Shown in pieces: positions 40,576-50,727 of a stretch of 64,000 bases of DNA. Both the position numbers and the translations under genes were made by a program. The notes under the pieces were generated by a model. That model was not told where the DNA came from. It worked only from the letters and a program-made list of their open reading frames with translations, and searched no databases. The DNA is from Campylobacter coli 76339 (GTDB lineage Bacteria; Campylobacterota; Campylobacteria; Campylobacterales; Campylobacteraceae): the NCBI GenBank assembly GCA_000470055.1, contig HG326877.1:372001-436000 (forward strand), given 5' to 3'. Each line of letters starts with the position of its first letter. Positions within the stretch are counted from its first letter, which is position 1.

Positions 40576-41654
40576 ATTTCTTCATCCTCCGTATCTTCAG
40601 GCTCATCATAAACGCTAGCTTTTGCCTTTCGCTCTTCTTCATATCTTTCTAGAATTTCTTTAATCTCATCTTTATCAGTGCGTATAAGCTCAAGAATTTT
40701 GATGGATTTTCTAAAGCGATGTAAGCCAATTTGTGCCAAGAATACATCTTTTTTATCTATACTTACTATAGCTTTATCATCAGCTTCTCTGTCTAGTCTT
40801 AAGATATCACCTTGTTTGAGCTCTAAAAATTCATGAACATTGATAAGGGTTTTTCCTAAAATCGCTTCATAAACTACTTCAGCGCGACCGATGAGGGTTT
40901 TAAGCTCTTTGTTACGCGATTTTTTAGCTGAAGTTTCACCCATCATAATATCGCGATTTGCTAAACGGCTTAAGATACTTTCTAGATGTACAACAGGATA
41001 GCAAATATTTACCATGCCGCTTGAATTCCCTATGATGATTTCCATTACCACCATGATAACGATTTCGTTTTGTGATACGATTTGCACAACATTGGGACTT
41101 GACTCTTTAGCTTCTATACTAGGGTAAATTTCAGTTACTGTAGCCCAGCTTTCTTTAAGTCTTTGCATGATGATACGCAAAATCGAATCGAGCAAATTAA
41201 GCTCTATATCGGTAAGCTCTCGTGAAGCTTCGTAGCTATCGCCTTGACCCCCTAAAAGCCTATCTATCATAGGGAAAGCAATACTTGGGTTAATCTCTAA
41301 AACGCAATTTCCATCAAGAGGTTTTACGGAAAAGACGTTGAAGCTTGTAGGGCTTGGTAGGGACATCAAAAACTCACCATAAGTCATTTGATCCACCGAG
41401 TGAAGTTTGGTTTCAACAATACTTCTCATCATAGATGAAATTTGAGAAGCTAAATTTCTTGCTAGTTTGTCGTGTATGCCTTTGATTGTTCTAAGCTGTT
41501 CTTTAGATACCCTATTTGGACGCTTAAAGTCATATACGACTATATTTCTTTCATCTTTTCCATCTTTTGAATCAGAGGCTGTAGGTGTATCAGTATTATC
41601 ATCGACAACTTCAAGTAGAGCGTCAATTTCTTCTTGGGAGAGTATTTCTGCCAT
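40572..41654 (-). CDS. fliM: Flagellar motor switch protein FliM
   Basis: 360 residues. The N-terminal CheY-binding peptide LSQEEIDALLE (4-14) is followed by the FliM middle domain (SPTSFNVFSVKPLDGN) and the C-terminal SpoA domain (NVHEFLELKQGDILRLDRE). The C-terminus is acidic (EPEDTEDEEI). It shares one base with the end of fliA and overlaps fliY by 4 bp. Confidence 0.95.
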   Translation of the reverse strand: MAEILSQEEIDALLEVVDDNTDTPTASDSKDGKDERNIVVYDFKRPNRVSKEQLRTIKGIHDKLARNLASQISSMMRSIVETKLHSVDQMTYGEFLMSLPSPTSFNVFSVKPLDGNCVLEINPSIAFPMIDRLLGGQGDSYEASRELTDIELNLLDSILRIIMQRLKESWATVTEIYPSIEAKESSPNVVQIVSQNEIVIMVVMEIIIGNSSGMVNICYPVVHLESILSRLANRDIMMGETSAKKSRNKELKTLIGRAEVVYEAILGKTLINVHEFLELKQGDILRLDREADDKAIVSIDKKDVFLAQIGLHRFRKSIKILELIRTDKDEIKEILERYEEERKAKASVYDEPEDTEDEEI

Positions 41655-42346
41655 TACACTAGCCTTTCTCTAAGTTTTTTTAAAAGTTTTTTATGAATTT
41701 GTGAAATTCTACTTTCGCTAATCTCTAAAATTTCACTGATCTCCTTAAGGCTGAGTTCTTCATAATAATAAAGTTGGATAATGAGTTGATCGCGTTCTTT
41801 AAGATCTTCTAATACTTCATGAATTTTTTCTAAAAGTTGTTCTTTTTCTAATTTTTCTAAAGTATCATCTTCATTATAAAGCTCTAATTGATCATCGATC
41901 GGTAGGGTATAGCTAATAGCATGTGCGGTGCGCACTTCTTTAATCTTTTCTACATCCAAATTAAGCTTTTGAGCTAGATATTCATCATCAGGCTCTTCTT
42001 CGTGCTCTCTAAAATATTCATCGATTAAGATATCAATATCTTTAATAATTTTACGGTTGTTACGACTCATTACGTCCAAAGAACGCAAAAAATCAAGCAT
42101 AGCGCCATTAACACGCTTTCTAGCAAATCCCCAAAAACTATCATTTTGTTCTTTATCGTAGCGGCGTGAAAGCTTGATCATCTCTTCAACACCAATGCTG
42201 ATAAGATCGTTTACATCGATACTAGAAGGCAAGCGCTCTTTTAACCTAAAAGCCATCGCACGAAGCGCAGGCATATAAGATAAAACCAGCTGATCTTGTT
42301 CATCTTTTATCATTTGAGCATAAGCTTTAGGCGGCTCTTTTTGCAT
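41654..42346 (-). CDS. fliA: Flagellar sigma factor sigma-28
   Basis: 230 residues. Sigma region 2 (LVLSYMPALRAMAFRLKERL, DVNDLISIGVEEMIKLSRRYD), region 3, and region 4 with an HTH (LSLKEISEILEISESRISQIHKK, about 198-220). It drives late flagellar genes such as flaA. It overlaps the preceding small membrane protein gene by 20 bp. Confidence 0.95.
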   Translation of the reverse strand: MQKEPPKAYAQMIKDEQDQLVLSYMPALRAMAFRLKERLPSSIDVNDLISIGVEEMIKLSRRYDKEQNDSFWGFARKRVNGAMLDFLRSLDVMSRNNRKIIKDIDILIDEYFREHEEEPDDEYLAQKLNLDVEKIKEVRTAHAISYTLPIDDQLELYNEDDTLEKLEKEQLLEKIHEVLEDLKERDQLIIQLYYYEELSLKEISEILEISESRISQIHKKLLKKLRERLV

Positions 42347-42683
42347 TTTTGCGTCTTTCTTTTGATTCGTTTTTCTTAAGCTCTTCTCTTTCTTCGTTAA
42401 GCTTTTCTAAGATTATATCCATTTTCTTTTCACGAATGACTAAATCGTTTATGATATTATTGCTAGTCTTTTCATAATCATGTTTATTAAAAATTCGTCC
42501 GCTGATTTTTTTGATATCGATAAAATTCATAATAGCAATATGTATAAAAACATAAAACATAAAAGTAATAAAACATGTAAAAATCAAAATATCAAAAGCT
42601 TCTTCTATGCTAATAATACTAAAAGCTAATCCTATAAAAAATCCGCAAACGGTAAAAAATGCTACATAATTCTCAGGTCTCAT
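42327..42683 (-). CDS. Small membrane protein in the flagellar regulatory operon
   Basis: 118 residues with two membrane helices (about 8-27 and 32-54) and a Lys/Glu-rich cytoplasmic tail likely to be coiled-coil. No known domain. It lies between flhG and fliA and overlaps fliA, so it is made with them (Cj0062c position). Function unknown. Confidence 0.75.
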   Translation of the reverse strand: MRPENYVAFFTVCGFFIGLAFSIISIEEAFDILIFTCFITFMFYVFIHIAIMNFIDIKKISGRIFNKHDYEKTSNNIINDLVIREKKMDIILEKLNEEREELKKNESKERRKNAKRAA

Positions 42684-42702
42684 AATATCTTCTCTTTATT
42701 GC

Positions 42703-43569
42703 TTAGAATCGTTCGATGATTTTCCTAAAGAAATTTGAAAAACTTCGACTTGTGACATTATCAAGCACTTTCCGTTCCAATCTATACAAAAGCTTGGAAG
42801 CTAGGGCTTTAAGTTCATCACTTGAAGCAGAATTTTCATCTGTAAATAGGGTGCGTTTTTTAATACTACTACTTACATCTTTTGAGGCACTTAAGTGTCC
42901 TAAAAATTCTAAATTTAAACGATTTTTTATATTTGCATCAGCAACTTTTTTAATATTTTCAAAAACCTTCAAAGCCTCATTTTCATTCTTTACAACATTA
43001 AACAGCATCAATAAATTTTCTTTTGTCTTAGAAGTAGTTTTAATGGTTGCATATGCATCGGTAATCGCAGCAGGATCGGGAACGGTTACTACTACAACTT
43101 CATCTGACATTTCTAAGAAATTCAGTATATTTCCTCCTATTCCCGCACCTGTATCAATGATAAGAAAATCAAGCTCATCTAAAATGCTTGCTTGGTTTAA
43201 AAATCTTTCATAAATATTTTTATCATTGTATTTTAAAATTTCATCGCCGCTTTCACCAGGGATGAGCCATAGATTAGGTTTTACTTCGATTAAAATATCT
43301 TCTAAAGAGCATTCTCCGCGCAAAACATGTAAAAGATTCTTTTGAATACGAACATTTAAAATAACATCAAGATTTGCCAAACCAATATCTGCATCAAAAA
43401 GTCCTACTTTATACCCATGATTGGCCAGTACATTTGCCAAATTTGCACTGATAGTACTTTTACCTACCCCACCTTTTCCGCTTGTAATCGCTATAAAATG
43501 AGTATTTTGTGATTTTTTGGTTCCATTTTGGCTCATAAGGCTACGGAGTTTATTGGCTTGATTATTCAT
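42703..43569 (-). CDS. flhG: Flagellar number regulator FlhG (FleN/YlxH, MinD-like ATPase)
   Basis: 288 residues. Deviant Walker [10 protein letters not shown] (31-39), switch [10 protein letters not shown], and IIDTGAGI as in MinD/ParA ATPases. It limits flagellar number with FlhF and, in C. jejuni, also influences division-site placement. It overlaps flhF by 8 bp. Confidence 0.95.
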   Translation of the reverse strand: MNNQANKLRSLMSQNGTKKSQNTHFIAITSGKGGVGKSTISANLANVLANHGYKVGLFDADIGLANLDVILNVRIQKNLLHVLRGECSLEDILIEVKPNLWLIPGESGDEILKYNDKNIYERFLNQASILDELDFLIIDTGAGIGGNILNFLEMSDEVVVVTVPDPAAITDAYATIKTTSKTKENLLMLFNVVKNENEALKVFENIKKVADANIKNRLNLEFLGHLSASKDVSSSIKKRTLFTDENSASSDELKALASKLLYRLERKVLDNVTSRSFSNFFRKIIERF

Positions 43570-44992
43570 TATCTTTTCCTTTGTTAAAACCTTCTAAGAT
43601 ACAGCGAACTAAAAAATCACTATTAGCTACTTCTATATCATCAGGAACTTCTTGTCCTATAGAGAAAAAACTTAGTGGGATATTAGTTTCGTAAATCAAA
43701 GAAAAAATATTTCCAAAGACTTTGGTTTCATCAAATTTGGTGATGATGAGGGTATCGATATTTAAAAATGAAAAATTTTTGTAAATTTCCATCAAATCTT
43801 CATGTTTGGTATTAGCAGAAACAACTAGATTAACATCGATTTCAGCATTTGAATGCATGAGGAATTCTTTTGTTTTAGCAAGTTTGTTTTGATCGTATTG
43901 TGAATTTCCTATGGTATCGACTAAAATTACTTCGCAATTGTTAAGACTTCTAATCGCTTCATCTAAATCTTTTGGTTCTATGCTATCGATGATAGGAAGT
44001 TTCATCATTTTTGCATATTGGAAAAGTTGCTCTACAGCACCAATTCTATAAGTGTCTAAGGTGATTATACCTGTTTTATAGCGTTTATCTCCATAAGCAT
44101 AACGAAAAGCTAGCTTTGCTAGAGTTGTGGTTTTTCCAACTCCTGTTGGGCCTACAAGCATCATGATTTTTTGTTTTTTAATTTCGCTTTCTACTCTACA
44201 AGGCAAAATATTTCTCAAAAGAGAATAAAAATATCTTTGCACAGCGTCTTTGTTTGTTTTCATAGCTGCAGGCATATTTTCTATAGTGGCTTTCATGATG
44301 GCTTCTAAATGCTTTTCAAGCATGCCGCTTTCTTTAGCTTTTTTGTAAATGGTTGCAAATTCAGGTGGGATGATAAGATTGTTACGAGCTTCTGCTTTTT
44401 CATCCCACATCATATCTGCGAGTAAATCGATTTTATCATTGAGTTTGTTGATTTGTTTTTCAAAATTCTCTATTTTTTTGTTGTAGTTTGGATTGGGCGC
44501 ATAATTATCCACTAAAGGGGTATTAGTTACTTTTGAAATTTCATTGCTTACTTCACTTAAGCGCTCTTTAAAATCATTAAAGCCCATGGTGGGATTAGGA
44601 TTGATTTTGCTTTGTGGAAAGCCTTGGTAATTAGTATCGTTAGTTTTGGTTTTTGCTAAATTTGCTCTAGTATTTGAAAAATCAAGGATAACATCTTCAT
44701 CTTCATTATTTTTTGGTATTGAAGTATTGACTTTTTCTTCAAGATTTTGTTTTTCTATAGTTTTGGCAATGGGTTTTTTAGAGGGTAGGGATTTTCCCAT
44801 TTTTTTCAAATGCTCTTCATAGTCACTCTCTTCTATAGCAACCATTACTTCATAAAGAGCGCTACGGTTAAGTGTTTTGGGACGAATTTGCTTGTTGGTG
44901 ATAATTAAAGCTTTGTCACCATAATCCTCTTTCACTTTTGGGATAATTTGCTCTGTATCTTCTACAGTGAAGGTATGGATAAGTTGTCCCAT
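43562..44992 (-). CDS. flhF: Signal-recognition-type GTPase FlhF
   Basis: 476 residues. The N-terminal B domain and disordered linker are followed by the NG GTPase: P-loop [10 protein letters not shown] (281-290), [17 protein letters not shown] and TKFDE. It places the polar flagellum and, in C. jejuni, is needed for RpoN-dependent flagellar gene expression such as the hook genes at 29998-34800. It starts 1 nt from the end of folK. Confidence 0.95.
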   Translation of the reverse strand: MGQLIHTFTVEDTEQIIPKVKEDYGDKALIITNKQIRPKTLNRSALYEVMVAIEESDYEEHLKKMGKSLPSKKPIAKTIEKQNLEEKVNTSIPKNNEDEDVILDFSNTRANLAKTKTNDTNYQGFPQSKINPNPTMGFNDFKERLSEVSNEISKVTNTPLVDNYAPNPNYNKKIENFEKQINKLNDKIDLLADMMWDEKAEARNNLIIPPEFATIYKKAKESGMLEKHLEAIMKATIENMPAAMKTNKDAVQRYFYSLLRNILPCRVESEIKKQKIMMLVGPTGVGKTTTLAKLAFRYAYGDKRYKTGIITLDTYRIGAVEQLFQYAKMMKLPIIDSIEPKDLDEAIRSLNNCEVILVDTIGNSQYDQNKLAKTKEFLMHSNAEIDVNLVVSANTKHEDLMEIYKNFSFLNIDTLIITKFDETKVFGNIFSLIYETNIPLSFFSIGQEVPDDIEVANSDFLVRCILEGFNKGKDNE

Positions 44993-45475
44993 TTACAATC
45001 CTTTTGTTAAGCCCAAGGGCAAAATTACACTTATTCTTTGATTAGCCCCTGTATGAGGCACCATGCACCCCTCATCGCACTTGACTTTTTGAGAAAAATA
45101 TAAAAGATCCAAATCAAGTGTTCTAGGAGCGTTTTTGAAAGTTCTTTTTCGCTTGAATTTAAGCTCATAAAAAAGCAAAACTTTCAAAAAAGCTCTTGCG
45201 TGTAGATTTGTTTGCATAAGCATTGTTGCATTGGTGAAGTCTTTTTGAGCTTTAAATCCAAAAGCTTCATTGATTAAAAATGGAGATGTGGCTAGAATTT
45301 TAAACCTTTTATCTTCCATCATCACGCGAAAAAGCTTATCAAATCTTTTTTTTTCAGGCTCTATATTGCTCCCTAGGCCTACTAGAGCAAGATATTTAAA
45401 TCCTTTTTTCTTTTGGCTAAAATAAGGAAAAAAACGGCTTGTTTCAAGTCGTCTTGCTCCTTTTATTTTTAGCAT
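44993..45475 (-). CDS. folK: 2-amino-4-hydroxy-6-hydroxymethyldihydropteridine pyrophosphokinase
   Basis: 160 residues from ATG 45475, 2 nt after the aroQ stop. The longer frame back to 45613 is rejected because it overlaps aroQ. HPPK motifs: LGSNIEPEKKRF and PRTLDLDLLYF (with the two metal-binding Asp). It transfers pyrophosphate to the pterin in folate synthesis. An N-terminal extension of about 30 residues (LKIKGARRLETSRFFPYF) precedes the HPPK core. Confidence 0.9.
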   Translation of the reverse strand: MLKIKGARRLETSRFFPYFSQKKKGFKYLALVGLGSNIEPEKKRFDKLFRVMMEDKRFKILATSPFLINEAFGFKAQKDFTNATMLMQTNLHARAFLKVLLFYELKFKRKRTFKNAPRTLDLDLLYFSQKVKCDEGCMVPHTGANQRISVILPLGLTKGL

Positions 45476-45477
45476 TT

Positions 45478-45966
45478 TTAATTTTGAGCCCCAGCTTGCA
45501 TTTGTTGCGCTTGTACGGCACGCAAGTTTTTTACTTGCTCGCAAATTTGAATAACACCCATTAAAGCTAAATGATAGCCAAAAGGTCCAAAACCTACAAT
45601 AGATCCAGAACATACAGGAGCTATAAGGCTTTTTTGACGAAATTCTTCTCTGCGGTATACATTGCTAATGTGTACCTCTATCGTAGGTAAAGCCACTGCA
45701 GAAATCGCATCGCGGATGGCTACTGAAGTGTGAGTATAGCCTGCAGCATTGATGATTATACCATCTACTGTGCCAAGACATTCTTGAATTTTATCAACGA
45801 TTTCACCTTCAAAATTGCTTTGAAAAAAATCTAATTCAACATTATTTTGAGAAGCTGCTATTTTCATTTGAGCATGAATATCTTCCATTTTCATCGCGCC
45901 ATAAATTCCAATTTCTCTTACGCCTAGCATATTGATATTTGGACCTTGGATGACCATTATTTTCAT
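45478..45966 (-). CDS. aroQ: Type II 3-dehydroquinate dehydratase
   Basis: 162 residues. Shikimate-pathway dodecamer. [11 protein letters not shown] (7-17), the catalytic Tyr in [25 protein letters not shown] and [14 protein letters not shown] are all present. The C-terminus has a Gln/Ala-rich tail ([12 protein letters not shown]). Confidence 0.95.
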   Translation of the reverse strand: MKIMVIQGPNINMLGVREIGIYGAMKMEDIHAQMKIAASQNNVELDFFQSNFEGEIVDKIQECLGTVDGIIINAAGYTHTSVAIRDAISAVALPTIEVHISNVYRREEFRQKSLIAPVCSGSIVGFGPFGYHLALMGVIQICEQVKNLRAVQAQQMQAGAQN

Positions 45967-46057
45967 AATTTTGCCTTAAAATTTTTATTTTTAACCTTTT
46001 ATTATAGCATTTTAAAATAAATTTTCGCTACAATGTGCTTTTATTCAAGGAAAAAGA

Positions 46058-47287
46058 ATGTATATAATCAGTGCAAAATATATCTTTTTATGCGATGAGC
46101 AATTTAGTATTTTAGAAAATAAAGCCTTTGTTTTTGAAGATAAGATTTTAGAATTAGGCGAATTAGAAGAATTAAAAAAACGATACCCAAAAGCTAAGTT
46201 TATAAAAACAAGTCCTAATTGTGTTATTTTGCCCGCTTTTATCAATCCACACACGCATTTAGAATTCAGTGCAAATTCAACTACTTTGCATTTTGGAGAG
46301 TTTTTAACTTGGCTTAAAAGTGTGATTCAATCTCGTTCTATGCTTAATGAGCAAGCCAAAGAGGAGCTTATATTAAAAAACATTCAAAAAATGCAAAAAA
46401 GTGGTATAGGCACCATAGGTGAAATTTCAAGCTTTGGCAGCGATTTAAAACCTTGTGTTAGAGCAAGTCAAAATGGAATGCGTGTTGTATTTTTTAATGA
46501 AATTTTAGGCATAAATGAAGCTCAAATTCAAGACAAAAAACAAGAGTTTTTAACAAGATTTGAAAATTCTTTAAAATTTAAAGATGAGTTTTTTATACCT
46601 GCTATTTCTGTGCATTCTGCTTATTCGACTCATCCCGAACTTGCAAAATTTGCAATTAATCTTGCTAAAAAGCAAAAGTTGCTAATCAGTACGCATTTTT
46701 TAGAAAGTAAGGCTGAAAATGCTTGGCTTAAAGAGGTAAAAGGAGGGTTTAAAGAATGGTTTAAAAACTTTACACCAAATCCTAAGCCGCTTTATAAACC
46801 TAGCGAATTTATCCAATTATTTAAAGGCATTAGAACACTTTTTACTCATTGTGTGTATTTAAAAGAAATGGATTTGCTTGATAAAAATTTACATTCTATC
46901 ACTCATTGTGCTTTTTCAAACCGTCTTTTAAGTCAAAAAACATTTGATTTAAAAAAAGCTTTAAAAAGCGGCTTAAATATCCATTTGGGTACAGATGGTT
47001 TAAGTTCTAATATTTCTTTATCGATTTTAGATGAGATGCGCGCTAATTTGCTTGTGCATGCTAATTTTGATTTGTTAAAATTGGCTCCTAAGCTTTTGCA
47101 AATGGCAACGCTTTATCCGGCCAAAGCTTTGAATTTAAATTTAGGTGAAATCAAGCAAGGAAAAATAGCTGATTTTAGTGTGTTTGAGTTAGGAGAATGT
47201 GACAAGGAGCAAGCGCCATTGCAATTTATTTTAAACGCTAAAGAAGTGCAAAAATTATTTATAAAAGGAAAAGAATGCAAATTTTAA
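46058..47287 (+). CDS. Aminofutalosine-deaminase-type amidohydrolase
   Basis: 409 residues of the metal-dependent amidohydrolase/chlorohydrolase family. The metal site HTHLEFS is near residue 67, with the later His/Asp signatures STHFLES, THCVYL and HLGTDGLSSN. The Helicobacter homologue is assigned to 6-amino-6-deoxyfutalosine deamination in menaquinone synthesis; I transfer that by family resemblance. Menaquinone is the electron carrier for the reductases and oxidases in this window. It overlaps sppA by 13 bp. Confidence 0.75.
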   Translation: MYIISAKYIFLCDEQFSILENKAFVFEDKILELGELEELKKRYPKAKFIKTSPNCVILPAFINPHTHLEFSANSTTLHFGEFLTWLKSVIQSRSMLNEQAKEELILKNIQKMQKSGIGTIGEISSFGSDLKPCVRASQNGMRVVFFNEILGINEAQIQDKKQEFLTRFENSLKFKDEFFIPAISVHSAYSTHPELAKFAINLAKKQKLLISTHFLESKAENAWLKEVKGGFKEWFKNFTPNPKPLYKPSEFIQLFKGIRTLFTHCVYLKEMDLLDKNLHSITHCAFSNRLLSQKTFDLKKALKSGLNIHLGTDGLSSNISLSILDEMRANLLVHANFDLLKLAPKLLQMATLYPAKALNLNLGEIKQGKIADFSVFELGECDKEQAPLQFILNAKEVQKLFIKGKECKF

Positions 47288-48198
47288 AATCATTTTTTAG
47301 GGGTTTAGGTAGTGTGATAAAATTTATCAATACCTATTTTAAAACTTTTGTTTTGTTGTTGATCGTAGTTTGGTTTTTGACACCAAGCTCAAACTCAAAC
47401 TCATCTTATGCAAATTTAGAACGCATTGATTTAAAGGGCGAGATACTAGATAGCTCAGAAGTTTTGGAAAAAATTATCAATGCTAAAAATAATGACAATA
47501 TCAAAGGTGTACTTTTTGTGATAGATTCTCCTGGGGGTGCTTTTGCGCCGAGCATGGAGCTAGCTTTGGCTATTAAAGATTTAAAGGCTAAAAAGCCTGT
47601 TGTAACTTATGCAAGCGGAACTATGGCGAGCGGGAGCTATTTGGCCGGATCAGGAGCGAGTAAAATTTTGGCAAATCCTGCTAGTTTTATAGGATCTATA
47701 GGTGTGATTATGCAGGGTGCTGATTTGAGTGAGTTGGCTAAGAAAATAGGGATCAAAGAACAAACTATACAAGCGGGAGAATTTAAAAGCGCAGGAACTT
47801 TTACAAGACCTTGGAGCGAGGAAGAGAGAGAATTTTTGCAGAATTTAATCAATGGAAGTTATGATCTTTTTTCAGAATTTGTAGCCAAAGAGCGCAATTT
47901 AGAATTAGACAAAAGAAATGATTGGGCAAATGCAAGGGTATTTTTAGCACACAATGCAAAAAAATTGGGACTTATTGATGAGTTGAGTAATTATGAAAAT
48001 GCAAAAAAAGAGCTTCAAGAGCTTGCCAAAGTTTCAAATCCTATCTGGAAAGAAGAAGATAGAATCGATAGATTTTTAAATCGTTTAGAGGGGCAAAGTT
48101 CTAATTTTTTAAGCAAGATAATGAGCGATGCTATGCTCAGACTGAATGCTAAATTTTTTAGAATTAAAATAATTCTAAAAAATTTTTATATTTTATAA
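47275..48198 (+). CDS. sppA: Signal peptide peptidase SppA, short form
   Basis: 307 residues. One membrane helix (about 23-37) and a periplasmic S49 protease domain. The nucleophile is Ser121 in TMASGSYLAG and the general base Lys171 in AGEFKSAGT. DSPGGAF (84-90) forms the oxyanion region. It degrades leftover signal peptides. The start lies inside the hydrolase gene end, so the two are translationally coupled. Confidence 0.9.
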   Translation: MQILKSFFRGLGSVIKFINTYFKTFVLLLIVVWFLTPSSNSNSSYANLERIDLKGEILDSSEVLEKIINAKNNDNIKGVLFVIDSPGGAFAPSMELALAIKDLKAKKPVVTYASGTMASGSYLAGSGASKILANPASFIGSIGVIMQGADLSELAKKIGIKEQTIQAGEFKSAGTFTRPWSEEEREFLQNLINGSYDLFSEFVAKERNLELDKRNDWANARVFLAHNAKKLGLIDELSNYENAKKELQELAKVSNPIWKEEDRIDRFLNRLEGQSSNFLSKIMSDAMLRLNAKFFRIKIILKNFYIL

Positions 48199-48281
48199 GA
48201 GAAAAAGTATCTTATTCGTTTAACTTTTATAACATTTTTATGAAATAATTATTTGTATTTTAGTTATAAGGAGTATGCACA

Positions 48282-49313
48282 ATGAAAAAAAATATAGTCT
48301 TTTTTGAGGTTAGAGGTGGTAGCGATAAGGGTGAAGATGGCTACAGAAAAGATACTATGCCTATGGTAAACGCCTTAAAAGCTAAAGGTTGGAATGCTGA
48401 GGTGATTTTTTTTGAAGTAGGCAAAAAGGATGAAATTTATAACTATGTAAAAGAAAATTTTGATGGTTATGTTTCGCGTATCAATCCTGGCAATCTTAAA
48501 GAGGAAAATGAGTATTTTGATATGTTAAGAAAACTTTGCCAAGAAGGTCTTGTAGGTATGCCTCATCCTGATGCTATGATAGGTTATGGCGCAAAAGATG
48601 CTTTAACAAAACTTGCAGATACAGATCTTGTGCCAAGCGATACTTATGCATACTATGATATTAAAACATTTAAAGAAAATTTTCCAAAAAGTTTGGCCAA
48701 GGGAGAAAGAGTTTTGAAACAAAACCGTGGTTCTACAGGTGAGGGAATTTGGCGTGTGAGTGTAGAGGGTGAAGTAAAAGGAGATGTTTTACCTTTAGAT
48801 ACTAAAATCAAATGTACCGAGGCAAAAGACAATCATGTAGAGCACAGAGAATTGGGCGAATTTATGGATTTTTGTGAGCAATACATTATAGGCGATAATG
48901 GTATGCTTGTGGATATGACTTTTTTACCGCGCATTAAAGAAGGAGAGATAAGACTTTTAATGCTTTATAATACTCCTGTAAATGTAGTCCATAAAAAACC
49001 AGCCGAAGATGCTGATGCTTTTTCTGCTACACTTTTTAGTGGGGCACAATATCGCTATGATAAACCTGAAGATTGGCAAAATTTGGTAGATATGTTTTTA
49101 GGAGAACTTCCTAAAGTACGTGCAAAATTAGGCAATTATGATTTGCCACTTATTTGGACAGCTGATTTTATTTTAGATAATGATGAAAAAGGCAATGATA
49201 AGTATGTTTTAGGTGAGATAAATTGTTCTTGTGTAGGCTTTACTTCACACTTAGAACTTGCTGATGAGGTTGCTCAAAATATCATCAATATCGCAAGTAA
49301 GGCAAAAAACTAA
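48282..49313 (+). CDS. ATP-grasp-like protein of unknown substrate
   Basis: 343 residues, cytoplasmic. The pattern resembles a RimK/glutathione-synthetase ATP-grasp fold: RVLKQNRGSTGEGIWRV (about 143-159) could be the glycine-rich ATP loop, and LGEINCSCVGF (about 307-317) the metal-binding E-x-N. Matches Cj0069 by position. It is flanked by a promoter gap of 83 nt and a terminator, so it is a single-gene unit. The substrate cannot be inferred. Confidence 0.7.
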   Translation: MKKNIVFFEVRGGSDKGEDGYRKDTMPMVNALKAKGWNAEVIFFEVGKKDEIYNYVKENFDGYVSRINPGNLKEENEYFDMLRKLCQEGLVGMPHPDAMIGYGAKDALTKLADTDLVPSDTYAYYDIKTFKENFPKSLAKGERVLKQNRGSTGEGIWRVSVEGEVKGDVLPLDTKIKCTEAKDNHVEHRELGEFMDFCEQYIIGDNGMLVDMTFLPRIKEGEIRLLMLYNTPVNVVHKKPAEDADAFSATLFSGAQYRYDKPEDWQNLVDMFLGELPKVRAKLGNYDLPLIWTADFILDNDEKGNDKYVLGEINCSCVGFTSHLELADEVAQNIINIASKAKN

Positions 49314-49327
49314 TTTTTAAAATTTAT

Positions 49328-49360
49328 GCCCATTTTTGTTTTGCAAAATGGGCTATTTTA
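49328..49360 (+). terminator. Terminator after the ATP-grasp gene
   Basis: GCCCATTTT (49328-49336) pairs with AAAATGGGC (49345-49353) and is followed by TATTTTAT. Confidence 0.75.
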
Positions 49361-49436
49361 TCTTTTAGAATAAAGTATTTATTTGATTAAATCTATAACA
49401 GAATGAGTTTTTATTCTGTTATAGATAGGATTGTTT

Positions 49437-50048
49437 TTAAAGAGATTCAGAATGTTTTTTGTGAAATCGTATCGCTGTTTTGCATTTTTTGCATTTAAAT
49501 TTAGCGCCTTTTAATTGTATTTTTTGATGAATTCCATAAGGCACATCGTGAATTTGTCCAACGCATTCGCAAATATAAAAATACAAAGCGCTTTCGTCAT
49601 CTTTTTCTTTTTTTACTTCTTCAAAACTTACTTCACTGTCATCTTCAGAGGATAGGGAAGAGCGTCTGTATTGTTCTACTTTCATATCTTCATAAAGTAT
49701 ATGTTCTAAGAGCCATTTTTTAGAAACCGTGTAAAGTTTTTCTTTTAAATCATTGGTTGATTTTATATTTTTAATGAGGTCTATCATAGATTGGATGATT
49801 TCTTTATGTATCTTTTTATGCTCTTCTAAACCCGGATATCCTATAAGCTTCATATATTTTTCTTCATCATTAAAATGATCTTTCATATAGTTGAAAAAAT
49901 CAGCCAATAGAGCTTTGATATCATCTTTATACACAGGTCGATCAAACATAAACTCAACCTTGCCTGCTAGCTCAAAAAGTTTTTTGTGCTGTTCGTCAAT
50001 CTTGGCATTATGAACGCTATAATTATCATCCCACTTTGGAAACATCAT
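49437..50048 (-). CDS. Bacteriohaemerythrin with C-terminal Cys/His module (second of tandem pair)
   Basis: 203 residues. Diiron ligands in KIDEQHKKLFEL, HFNDEEKYMK, HKKIHKEIIQ and HILYEDMKVEQY. The C-terminus carries CECVGQIHDVPYGIH then CKKC, the same C-x-C-x4-H-x6-H-x11-C-x2-C module as the protein at 36680-37387. Its start overlaps the upstream paralogue by 23 bp. In NCTC 11168 a haemerythrin-like gene here is recalled as a pseudogene (Cj0072c); here both copies are intact. Confidence 0.85.
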   Translation of the reverse strand: MMFPKWDDNYSVHNAKIDEQHKKLFELAGKVEFMFDRPVYKDDIKALLADFFNYMKDHFNDEEKYMKLIGYPGLEEHKKIHKEIIQSMIDLIKNIKSTNDLKEKLYTVSKKWLLEHILYEDMKVEQYRRSSLSSEDDSEVSFEEVKKEKDDESALYFYICECVGQIHDVPYGIHQKIQLKGAKFKCKKCKTAIRFHKKHSESL

Positions 50049-50727
50049 TATTCCTTTTTTCAGTTTTGATTTCGCTTTTTACATAAAATAAATTTTTCTG
50101 ACATTTTTTACATCTAAGTTGTTTTTTATGACAAATAATACTAAGATGCTCCGTATACGAAAGAATATGGTTTGTTCTGCAAGGACAAGAATAAATAAAA
50201 TCATATTCTTTTTTAACCTGAGGGGGTGTTGGGTTTGGATTGTTTTCGTATTGTTTTTCTTCTTGTGGCTCTTCTTGTTGAAGTTTTTCTAGCTCTTCTT
50301 CTTGTTTGGCCAATAATTGCTCTGAAAGCCAATTTCCTATCATAACATCATGATGTAAAATGTGCTCTAGTAGCCATTCAGACATTATAGTATAAAGTTT
50401 TTCTTTTAAATCGTTTGTAGTTTTTATGTTTTGGATAAGATGCGACATATCGTGGATAATATTTTTATGCATTATTTTGTGTTCATTTAAATAAGGATAA
50501 GAAATTTCTTGCATATACTCTTCTTCATTGCCAAAATGTTCTTTCATATAACTAAAGAGTTCGGTAAGAATTTCCTTAAGCTCATCACGCTGAACGAATT
50601 TATAAACAGCGTTTTCAATTTTTGCAGCCAATTCAAAAAGTTTTTGGTGTTGTGCGTCTATTTTTTCATCATTTATGCTGTATTTCTCATCCCAAGAAGG
50701 AATTAATTTATCCAAAGTTTTCTCCAA
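50026..50727 (-). CDS. Bacteriohaemerythrin with C-terminal Cys/His module (first of tandem pair)
   Basis: 233 residues. Haemerythrin ligands in KIDAQHQKLFEL, HFGNEEEYMQ, HKIMHKNIIH and HILHHDVMIGNW. A Glu/Gln/Pro-rich linker (about 145-180) is followed by CPCRTNHILSYTEH and CKKC, one residue shorter between the first Cys pair and His than its paralogues. It probably senses or stores oxygen. Tandem duplication with the gene at 49437 is clear from the aligned sequence. Confidence 0.85.
   Translation of the reverse strand: MEKTLDKLIPSWDEKYSINDEKIDAQHQKLFELAAKIENAVYKFVQRDELKEILTELFSYMKEHFGNEEEYMQEISYPYLNEHKIMHKNIIHDMSHLIQNIKTTNDLKEKLYTIMSEWLLEHILHHDVMIGNWLSEQLLAKQEEELEKLQQEEPQEEKQYENNPNPTPPQVKKEYDFIYSCPCRTNHILSYTEHLSIICHKKQLRCKKCQKNLFYVKSEIKTEKRNNDVSKVG

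Noticed and set aside
45475-45613. Upstream extension of folK to 45613
   Set aside because: It runs antisense-free but out of frame through aroQ and lacks conserved sequence; ATG 45475 follows the aroQ stop directly.
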